7,923 nucleotides of DNA from Pseudomonadota bacterium. GTDB lineage: Bacteria > CALINM01. A program made the position numbers and the translations under genes. A model generated the notes under the pieces. The model was not told the DNA's origin. It worked only from the letters and a program-made list of their open reading frames with translations, and did not search any database. The stretch is taken from assembly GCA_026415985.1 (NCBI GenBank), contig JAOAGA010000071.1, forward strand, positions 1 through 7,923, read 5' to 3'. Below, piece by piece: positions 1 to 5,195 of this stretch (the stretch's first letter is position 1; every line of letters begins with the position of its first letter).

Positions 1-163
1 TAACAGATTCTATGTAAAGAGACTGCTCTGGGATTCCATTGACTTTATGGAAGACGGTGTTCTTGGAAACGTTAACATGACTACACTTATAGATAGTTTA
101 GCAAGTTTAAGCACTGCAGAAAAGACCGCTGCAAAGGCCTACTTAGGGACATCAAGACCCTAA
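1..163 (+). CDS. C-terminal end of an unidentified protein (5' truncated)
   Basis: The frame with codons starting at position 2 is open from the window edge to a TAA at 161-163 and gives 53 residues, beginning [12 protein letters not shown] and ending KAYLGTSRP. The segment is soluble-looking and amphipathic, with a helix-like serine/alanine-rich tail ([19 protein letters not shown]), and has no membrane segment or recognisable motif. The gene is real in all likelihood, because the open frame ends just before a strong intrinsic terminator in the same orientation. I do not recognise the family from this fragment. It appears to be a separate transcription unit from cysK, since terminator and promoter both lie between them. 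Confidence 0.7.
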   Translation, partial: NRFYVKRLLWDSIDFMEDGVLGNVNMTTLIDSLASLSTAEKTAAKAYLGTSRP

Positions 164-178
164 CTTATATAAAAACTT

Positions 179-210
179 AAATACCCCGCCACAAAGCGGG
201 GTATTTTTTT
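179..210 (+). terminator. Rho-independent terminator of the leftmost gene
   Basis: An 11-bp perfect stem (179-189 pairs with 196-206) has a GC-rich core ACCCCGC/GCGGGGT and a 6-nt loop (CACAAA). It runs into an uninterrupted T tract at 204-210. It begins 15 bp after the TAA of the upstream partial gene, so it most likely ends that transcript and insulates cysK. The A-rich 5' flank could also give partial activity in the other direction, but no minus-strand gene is nearby to use it. Confidence 0.93.
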
Positions 211-214
211 ATCC

Positions 215-274
215 ATAAATATTACTTGTTTAATAAAGAATTTTTTTATAAATATTACTTGACAAGTAAAGAAT
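215..274. repeat. Tandem 27-bp direct repeat upstream of cysK
   Basis: Two copies lie at 215-241 and 248-274. Their first 14 bases are identical (ATAAATATTACTTG), and 23 of 27 positions match overall. They are offset by 33 bp, about three helical turns of B-DNA, so proteins bound to equivalent points would sit on nearly the same face. The four mismatches all fall at 229-233 versus 262-266, exactly the part that completes the palindrome and the -35 box in the second copy. This suggests duplicated regulator sites, one full and one half-site. Confidence 0.75.
255..269. promoter_or_regulatory. Candidate operator overlapping the cysK -35 box
   Basis: TTACTTG-A-CAAGTAA is a perfect 7-1-7 palindrome that includes the whole -35 hexamer TTGACA. 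A dimeric regulator bound here would block RNA polymerase, so repression of the sulfur operon is the simplest reading. The left half-site is repeated intact in the upstream copy of the 27-bp repeat (222-228). The regulator's family cannot be told from the sequence, and no regulator gene for it is in the window. The operator role is inferred; the palindrome is seen directly. Confidence 0.55.
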
Positions 275-287
275 AATCTGCTACATT
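259..287 (+). promoter_or_regulatory. Sigma-70-type promoter of the cysK-metY operon
   Basis: The -35 box TTGACA (259-264) matches the consensus perfectly. A 17-bp spacer separates it from TACATT (282-287), which matches 4 of 6 in the -10 consensus. Transcription would begin near 294, about 30 bp before the cysK ATG. A weaker alternative, TTGTTT at 226-231 with TATAAA at 247-252, has a short 15-bp spacer. Confidence 0.68.
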
Positions 288-325
288 TTATTAAAAGTAA
301 AATTTATCCTTTAAAAGGAGGCTAT

Positions 326-1261
326 ATGGCACGTATTTTTGATGATATTACAAAAACAATAGGTAACACACCACTTGTAAGGTTAAATAAGATAACGGAG
401 GGGCTTGATTGTGAAATATTGGCAAAAGTTGAGAGCTTTAACCCCCTTTGCAGTGTCAAGGATAGGATAGGCGTTGCTATGATTGAGACCGCTGAGAAAA
501 TGGGGCTTATAGGTAAAGATACAGTTATTATTGAGCCAACAAGTGGTAATACAGGTATTGCTCTTGCTTTTGTCTGTGCCCAAAGGGGGTATAGATTAAT
601 ACTTACCATGCCTGAAACTATGAGCATGGAAAGAAGGGCATTACTAAGAATATTTGGAGCTGAACTTGTATTAACACCCGGTGAGAAAGGTATGAGAGGA
701 GCGGTAGAAAAGGCTGAAGAGCTTGCTAAGGAATATCCAAATAGCCTTATACCACAGCAGTTTAAAAATTTAGCAAATCCTGAGATTCATAGAAGAACTA
801 CCGCTGAAGAGATATGGAATGATACTGATGGAAAAGTTGATATATTGGTATCAGGAGTAGGGACAGGGGGAACCATCACAGGTGTTTCAGAGGTAATAAA
901 GAAGAGAAAGCCATCTTTTAAAGCAATTGCAGTTGAGCCTAAAGATTCTCCTGTCTTATCGGGAGGAAAGGCGGGGTTGCATAAGATTCAGGGGATAGGT
1001 GCAGGTTTTATCCCTGATATTTTAAACAAAGAGATTATTGATGAGATAATTACCGTTTCAAATGAAGATGCAGGCGAAACAGCAAGAAGACTTGCCAAAG
1101 AAGAGGGGATACTGGCAGGAATATCGTCTGGCGCAGCAGTATGGGCTACAATGGAAGTTGCCAAAAGGAAAGAAAATGAAGGTAAGATGATTGTTGTAGT
1201 TTTGCCTGATACCGGTGAGAGATATCTATCTACATGGTTATTTTCAGAATACATGTATTAA
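326..1261 (+). CDS. cysK: Cysteine synthase (O-acetylserine sulfhydrylase), CysK type
   Basis: This PLP enzyme makes cysteine from O-acetylserine and sulfide in the cytoplasm, the last step of sulfur assimilation. The 311-residue product has the usual CysK length and fold-type-II motifs. GNTPLVRLN is at 13-21, and SVKDR at 43-47 supplies the Schiff-base Lys45. The substrate loop TSGNTG (72-77), the [11 protein letters not shown] segment (145-155), the phosphate-binding glycine loop GTGGT (179-183) and GISSGA (265-270), whose serine contacts the PLP ring nitrogen, follow. The SVKDRIG and FNPLCS context favours CysK over CysM. The ATG at 326 is preceded by AGGAGG at 316-321 with a short 4-nt gap. 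It is the first gene of an operon with the O-acetylhomoserine sulfhydrylase 59 bp downstream. Nothing in the sequence suggests inactivity. Confidence 0.96.
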   Translation: MARIFDDITKTIGNTPLVRLNKITEGLDCEILAKVESFNPLCSVKDRIGVAMIETAEKMGLIGKDTVIIEPTSGNTGIALAFVCAQRGYRLILTMPETMSMERRALLRIFGAELVLTPGEKGMRGAVEKAEELAKEYPNSLIPQQFKNLANPEIHRRTTAEEIWNDTDGKVDILVSGVGTGGTITGVSEVIKKRKPSFKAIAVEPKDSPVLSGGKAGLHKIQGIGAGFIPDILNKEIIDEIITVSNEDAGETARRLAKEEGILAGISSGAAVWATMEVAKRKENEGKMIVVVLPDTGERYLSTWLFSEYMY

Positions 1262-1280
1262 GAAATGAAAATTTTAAAGT

Positions 1281-1291
1281 TTAAGTCTTAA
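1281..1291. promoter_or_regulatory. Palindrome between cysK and metY, also found near 7264
   Basis: TTAAG-T-CTTAA is a perfect 5-1-5 palindrome in the 59-bp intergenic gap. With one preceding T, the same 12-mer recurs at 7263-7274 in the divergent promoter region. It is too AT-rich to act as a terminator, so cysK and metY are probably cotranscribed. It could be a weak regulator site or chance in AT-rich spacer DNA. Confidence 0.25.
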
Positions 1292-1320
1292 TAACATTAG
1301 ATTAATTAAGGAGGAAAAAG

Positions 1321-2622
1321 ATGTCAGATACTAAATTAAAACAGGAAACTATATGTCTTCATGGTGGACAAGTTCCGGATCCTGCTACTCTTTCAAGGGC
1401 TGTGCCGATATATCAGACAACGTCATATCTGTTCAAGAGTGCTGAACATGCAGCAAACCTCTTCTCACTAAAAGAGCTGGGAAATATTTATACAAGGATA
1501 ATGAATCCTACTGTTGATGTCCTCGAAAAAAGGATTGCCTTACTTGAAGGGGGTACAGCGGGTGTTGCTACTTCATCAGGTCAATCTGCAATCACCTATA
1601 CAATTCTTAATTTAGCAAATGCGGGAGATGAAATTGTATCTGCAACAAGCTTATACGGCGGAACTTATAATCTGTTTAAATATACACTGCCAAAGTATGG
1701 TATCACTACAAAATTTGTTGACCCCGAAGATGTTAAAAATTTTGAGAAGGTAATTACAGATAAAACCAAGGCGGTTTATGTTGAGGCAGTGGGTAATCCA
1801 AAACTTGATATTATTGATTATGAAGAGGTAGCTAAGATTGCTCACAGGAATGGTATTCCCTTTATTGTAGATAACACTCTTCCCACACCCTATTTGCTGA
1901 GACCCATTGATTTTGGTGCTGATATTGTTGTTCATTCAACTACTAAGTTCATTGGTGGCCACGGAACATCTATAGGTGGAATAATTATTGATTCGGGAAA
2001 TTTTAACTGGGGTAACGGAAAATTTCCCGGTTTCACTGAGCCTGATCCAAGTTATCACGGGCTTGTTTATTGGGACACTTTCAAGGATTTCATGGGAATG
2101 GGTAATGTTGCCTTTGCCTTTAAGGTGAGACTTCAGCTTTTAAGAGATATTGGTGCCTGTATGAGCCCCTTTAATGCCTTTTTATTTTTGCAGGGATTGG
2201 AGACCCTTCATCTCAGGATGGAGAGACATAGCGAAAACGCACTTAAGGTGGCAAGATTTTTGAACGAACACCCAAAGGTAAACTGGGTTTTATATCCCGG
2301 CCTTGAAAACCACAAAACAAATAATCTTGCCAGGAAATATTTTAAAAGAGGGCTTTACGGAGCAATTGTTGGTTTTGGAGTAAAAGGTGGTTATGATGCA
2401 GGAATAAAACTAATTGACAATCTGAAACTTTTTTCAAACCTTGCTAATGTTGGAGATGCAAAGAGTCTTGTTATTCATCCTGCATCAACGACTCATCAAC
2501 AGTTAAAACCGGAGGAGAGAATCTTAACAGGAGTTACCGATGACTTTATAAGACTCTCTGTAGGTATTGAAAATACAGACGATATTATTAATGATTTAAA
2601 ATCTGCCTTAGAAAAGATTTAA
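1321..2622 (+). CDS. metY: O-acetylhomoserine sulfhydrylase (aminocarboxypropyltransferase)
   Basis: This PLP enzyme of the Cys/Met metabolism (trans-sulfuration) family condenses O-acetylhomoserine with sulfide to give homocysteine, the direct-sulfhydrylation route to methionine. The protein has 433 residues, the usual size of MetY and longer than the roughly 380-400 residues of MetB/MetC. Motifs in order are YTRIMNPT at 57-64 (phosphate-binding Tyr57 and Arg59), SSGQSA at 85-90, SLYGGTYN at 110-117 (Tyr112 stacks on PLP), VDNT at 183-186 (Asp184) and [11 protein letters not shown] at 205-215 with Schiff-base Lys209. The long insert after Lys209 (about 221-260, with [11 protein letters not shown]) is typical of this subgroup. 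Translation starts from an ATG with AGGAGG 6 nt upstream (1309-1314). O-succinylhomoserine use cannot be excluded by sequence alone. Confidence 0.94.
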   Translation: MSDTKLKQETICLHGGQVPDPATLSRAVPIYQTTSYLFKSAEHAANLFSLKELGNIYTRIMNPTVDVLEKRIALLEGGTAGVATSSGQSAITYTILNLANAGDEIVSATSLYGGTYNLFKYTLPKYGITTKFVDPEDVKNFEKVITDKTKAVYVEAVGNPKLDIIDYEEVAKIAHRNGIPFIVDNTLPTPYLLRPIDFGADIVVHSTTKFIGGHGTSIGGIIIDSGNFNWGNGKFPGFTEPDPSYHGLVYWDTFKDFMGMGNVAFAFKVRLQLLRDIGACMSPFNAFLFLQGLETLHLRMERHSENALKVARFLNEHPKVNWVLYPGLENHKTNNLARKYFKRGLYGAIVGFGVKGGYDAGIKLIDNLKLFSNLANVGDAKSLVIHPASTTHQQLKPEERILTGVTDDFIRLSVGIENTDDIINDLKSALEKI

Positions 2623-2629
2623 AAATTTT

Positions 2630-2890
2630 ATTGACTTTATGAAATTTATAAGAAGGGGTTGCAGTTATAATAAAATTGTAGCTATGGCAGAGGTGTATGA
2701 AAAGATGAAACGGTTAGTTTTAGAGAAGTTTTGAGAATATATTATAAGAGATATCAAAAATTGACTAAAAAGAGGTTATAAAGTTTTTTAACAGCCTTAC
2801 TTTTATATGAGCTTATTAATAAAGAGAGAGATTAGTTTAAGAGAGTCAGTGAATAACAAAGACGTTGGTTATTATGACAGGCAGTTGAGT
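2630..2890 (+). pseudogene. Possible decayed coding sequence, family unknown
   Basis: Translations of two overlapping plus-strand frames give protein-like stretches interrupted by several stops. One is FIDFMKFIRRGCSYNKIVAMAEV and onward to about 2732. The other is DETVSFREVLRIYYKRYQKL at about 2702-2770, followed by SFLTALLLYELINKERD at about 2785-2835. Their high Lys/Arg/Glu content and mixed frames resemble a frameshifted mobile-element ORF, such as the N-terminal helical part of a transposase. Random translation of AT-rich purine-rich DNA also yields Lys/Glu/Ile-rich peptides, so this is only a suspicion. Confidence 0.2.
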
Positions 2891-3062
2891 TGCCTTTAGG
2901 CACTTTAAGGTTATCAGTTCTTAAAGATAGGGTAGGAGGGTTTCGACCCTCCATACTGCCCTATAAGTGGAAGAAAGCATATATAGATTACAAAAATATG
3001 GAAAATATTAATAACAGGGTAGAGTTAGTCAGATCTAATAAAGGTGAATATTCAGTGAATAA
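2846..3062. repeat. 11-bp direct repeat flanking the hairpin cluster
   Basis: TCAGTGAATAA occurs at 2846-2856 and again at 3052-3062, in both cases followed by an A-rich run. The two copies bracket about 195 bp that include all three hairpins. This could be a target-site duplication of a small inserted element, or functional boundaries of it, or coincidence. No matching terminal inverted repeats were found just inside the copies. Confidence 0.4.
2879..2964 (+). ncRNA. Three-hairpin cluster, candidate structured RNA or element end
   Basis: Hairpin A pairs TGCC (2891-2894) with GGCA (2899-2902) around TTTA, and competes with an upstream AGGCA (2879-2883) for TGCCT (2891-2895). Hairpin B pairs CTTTAAG (2903-2909) with CTTAAAG (2920-2926) over a 10-nt loop. 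Hairpin C starts at the next base: ATAGGG (2927-2932) pairs with CCCTAT (2959-2964), a TA/TA step follows, then GGAGGGT (2935-2941) pairs with ACCCTCC (2946-2952) over a UUCG loop, leaving small bulges at 2953 and 2956-2958. B and C abut, so they could stack coaxially. There is no T tract, so it is not a simple terminator. It resembles no RNA family I can name; the strand is a guess because inverted repeats read on both strands. Confidence 0.4.
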
Positions 3063-3200
3063 AAAAAGCAAAAGTGGAACCCCTGCTTCCCTTTGGTGAA
3101 ATTTGCAAGGAGATTAAAAATTAGACTCAAAAATTAATGGTTATAATTGTCCGGAACACCAAAAAAGAAAAAAATTACAAAATCTATCTGAATTTTTCCC

Positions 3201-3237
3201 TCAAAAATAAAGTGTGACTTGACAGTAGGAATCACAT
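3201..3237 (-). terminator. Weak candidate terminator of the acetyl-CoA hydrolase gene
   Basis: On the minus strand, just after the TGA stop, TGTGA (3236-3232) can pair with TCACA (3217-3213) over a 14-nt loop. The minus-strand sequence CTTTATTTTT follows. The stem is only 5 bp and the T tract is interrupted, so termination would be inefficient. No better candidate is seen downstream of this gene. Confidence 0.3.
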
Positions 3238-3242
3238 GATTT

Positions 3243-5126
3243 TCAGAAGAACATCTTCAAAAGATAAACTTCTTCCACCCTTTTTCGCTCCATCTTAAAC
3301 CCCATTTTCTCGAAAAGCTTTAGCATTGGTTTGTTATCAACCAATACTTCTGCGGTAAAACCGTATAGACCAGCTCTTTTTGCAATATAAGTTAAATAGT
3401 TTAACAAAACTTCTCCTACCCCCTGTTTTTGATAATCGTCCCTGACAAGAAAAGCTACCTCTGCCATTAATGTTTTCTCGTTCAGGGAGTATTGCCCAAC
3501 TCCAACAACAGTTTCTTTCCATCCGTCCTGAACTATCGCTAAAATAACCATCTCTTTTGTGTAATCAATGGCAGTATAAAACTGAAGTTCCTGATGAGGC
3601 ATCTCCTTTTTAACACATATAAATCTCTTAAAAAGGCTATCTTCAGAAAGTGAGTAGAAAAAATCTTTCAGAATAGGCTCATCATTTAGTCTTACTGGTC
3701 TTAAAAGAAGATTTAAGTCTGTTTTGGTTGTTCTATAAGTTTCATAGAAATAGGGATAATCTCCCTTTGAAACATAAATCTGGTCTTTGTAAATAAGATT
3801 TTGTTTTTTTGCCTCTTCTATAAGCCAGGGCCTGAATTTTGGATGGGCGATAGAGATTAAATCCATTGCCCTTTCTCTTATGTTTTTTCCATGTAAGTAG
3901 GCTATCCCATATTCAGTAACTACATAATGAATGTCTCCTCTTGTAAGGGTTACTCCCGCACCTTCTGTAAGGAATGGAACAATTTTCGACACTTCATCGT
4001 TTTTTGTAGTTGATTTCATAACAAGTATGGTTTTTCCGCCTTGAGAAAAGTTTGCACCTCTCATAAAATCAGCCTGTCCGCCAACACCGCTGTAAAAAAG
4101 TTTACCTAAAGACTCTGCCGTTGCCTGTCCGGTTAAATCAATCTCAAGGGCGCTGTTGATGGCAGTCATGTTTGCATTTCTTGCAATATTTAAAGGGTTA
4201 TTGGTATAACTTATAGGCCTGAACTCAAAGGCTGGATTGTCATGTAAAAAATCGTATGTATCTTTAGTCCCCATGCAGAATGATGCAACTGTTTTGCCTC
4301 TGTTTAATGTCTTTTTTGAGTTGTCAATTACTCCTGACTTCATAAGTTCAACAATACCGTCTGTTAAAAGTTCCGTGTGAACTCCGAGATTTTTTTTGTC
4401 TTTTAGATGTTTGAGTATTGCGTTGGGAATCCCGCCATAGCCAATCTGTATGGTATCGCCGTCACGTACTATTTTTGATACCAACTCTCCTATTCTCTCG
4501 CTGACCTGAGGAGGAGCGGTATCTCTATATTCTAAAAGAGGTTCGGAATAATCATATAGATAGTGTATATCGTCGAGATGAAAAAAACACTCTCCATGAA
4601 CTCTTGGCATGTAGGAATTCAGCTGAGCTATCACTATCTTTGCATTTTCAACGACTGTTTTTACTATGTCTACAGATATTCCTAAACTTACATAGCCATG
4701 TCTGTCAGGATAGGATGTTTGTATTAATGCAACATCTATCGGAACTATCTTTTTTTCAAACAAAGAGGGCAGGTTGGACAAAAATATTGGAGTGTAGTCT
4801 GCCAACCCCTTGTTTACAGCTTCCCTTAATCCTCCCCCTACAAAAAAGGCATTGGGTCTGAAATTATCCCTGAACTTGTCGTCGGCATAGGAAACCGCTC
4901 CCAGGGTAATCAACTGAATTACCTCTACATCAAAAAACGACTTAGGTTCTTTGTTAAGGTAACTAATTAATAGCTTTACAAGTTGAACAGGTTCACCACA
5001 TCCTGTCCCTATAAATACTGTGTTGCCCGATTTTATCATTTTAAACAACTGAATGTCTGGCAGAAACTTATTGGGATAATTTTTTTTAATATCTTCTATA
5101 GCAAGTAAATTACTATTTTGGCTCAT
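3243..5126 (-). CDS. Acetyl-CoA hydrolase/CoA-transferase fused to a C-terminal GNAT acetyltransferase domain
   Basis: Residues about 20-445 match the acetyl-CoA hydrolase/4-hydroxybutyrate (succinyl-CoA:acetate) CoA-transferase family, which moves CoA between acyl groups or releases acetate through a glutamyl-CoA intermediate. Visible motifs are GTGCGEP (40-46), IGYGGIPNAI (228-237), VHTELLTDG (249-257) with the likely catalytic Glu252, YSGVGGQADFMRGA (345-358) and VTEYGIAYLHGK (403-414). Residues about 470-625 form a GNAT domain, with the acetyl-CoA loop QKQGVG at 566-571 and the family's C-terminal ending VDNKPMLKLFEKMGFK (596-611). The 627-residue length is explained by the fusion. There is no signal peptide or membrane segment, so it is cytoplasmic. 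The ATG at 5126 has an AAAGGA 12 nt upstream, a loosely spaced ribosome-binding site. It lies 69 bp after the kinase gene on the same strand without an intervening terminator, so cotranscription is possible. The acyl substrate is not readable. Confidence 0.9.
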   Translation of the reverse strand: MSQNSNLLAIEDIKKNYPNKFLPDIQLFKMIKSGNTVFIGTGCGEPVQLVKLLISYLNKEPKSFFDVEVIQLITLGAVSYADDKFRDNFRPNAFFVGGGLREAVNKGLADYTPIFLSNLPSLFEKKIVPIDVALIQTSYPDRHGYVSLGISVDIVKTVVENAKIVIAQLNSYMPRVHGECFFHLDDIHYLYDYSEPLLEYRDTAPPQVSERIGELVSKIVRDGDTIQIGYGGIPNAILKHLKDKKNLGVHTELLTDGIVELMKSGVIDNSKKTLNRGKTVASFCMGTKDTYDFLHDNPAFEFRPISYTNNPLNIARNANMTAINSALEIDLTGQATAESLGKLFYSGVGGQADFMRGANFSQGGKTILVMKSTTKNDEVSKIVPFLTEGAGVTLTRGDIHYVVTEYGIAYLHGKNIRERAMDLISIAHPKFRPWLIEEAKKQNLIYKDQIYVSKGDYPYFYETYRTTKTDLNLLLRPVRLNDEPILKDFFYSLSEDSLFKRFICVKKEMPHQELQFYTAIDYTKEMVILAIVQDGWKETVVGVGQYSLNEKTLMAEVAFLVRDDYQKQGVGEVLLNYLTYIAKRAGLYGFTAEVLVDNKPMLKLFEKMGFKMERKRVEEVYLLKMFF

Positions 5127-5158
5127 ATTAATATTTTATCCTTTAACCGTATTTTTTA

Positions 5159-5170
5159 AAAGGATCCTTT
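5159..5170. repeat. 12-bp palindrome between kinase and hydrolase genes
   Basis: AAAGGATCCTTT is a perfect palindrome in the 69-bp gap. Read on the minus strand it is followed by TTAAAAAATA, not a T tract, and its stem would have only 4 bp around a 4-nt loop, so it is not a terminator. It might be a protein site in front of the hydrolase gene; function is unknown. Confidence 0.3.
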
Positions 5171-5195
5171 GTTTTGATAATAATGAGATGAGCTG

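Larger units (their letters stand above)
2623..3242. other. 620-bp gene-poor region between convergent genes
   Basis: No convincing protein gene lies here. The frame that is open at 2890-3099 has only a TTG start without a ribosome-binding site, and it runs through a perfect hairpin. From 2624 one frame is open to a TGA near 2732, containing MAEVYEKMKRLVLEKF. The frame in phase with 2623 gives KDETVSFREVLRIYYKRYQKLTKKRL, a stop, then SFLTALLLYELINKERD. These charged, helix-like stretches broken by stops look like a decayed gene, perhaps a transposase, but I cannot name a family. The middle holds the hairpin cluster described separately; the right end (3110-3200) is low-complexity A/T-rich DNA. 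A perfect TATAAT occurs at 2666-2671, without a good -35 box. No GC-rich terminator was found after metY. Confidence 0.6.

Noticed and set aside
322-1935. Minus-strand open frames across cysK and metY
   Set aside because: They are shadows opposite two well-supported enzymes, with no motifs or ribosome-binding sites.
2659-2664. TTGCAG near 2661 as a sigma-54 promoter
   Set aside because: The GG of the -24 element is missing at the required 12-nt distance (2649-2650 reads TA).
2631-2671. TTGACT at 2631 with TATAAT at 2666 as one promoter
   Set aside because: The spacer would be 29 bp, far from the usual 16-18 bp. The TATAAT alone is noted but not called as a promoter.
3074-3094. GTGGAACCCC...CTTTGG as an IS200/IS605 right end
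   Set aside because: It loosely resembles the CCCC...CTTTAG pattern of such ends, but it does not form the expected GC hairpin, and no tnpA or tnpB gene or convincing remnant is visible.
2890-3099. 69-codon open frame as a small protein gene
   Set aside because: It needs a TTG start without a ribosome-binding site, begins inside hairpin A, and runs through the perfect inverted repeats of hairpins B and C. Its sequence matches nothing I recognise, so the frame is probably incidental.
3212-3218. GTGTGAC as the 5' end of a group II intron
   Set aside because: Only the first bases fit the GUGYG consensus. No domain V-like hairpin or reverse transcriptase follows; the next gene is the intact convergent hydrolase.
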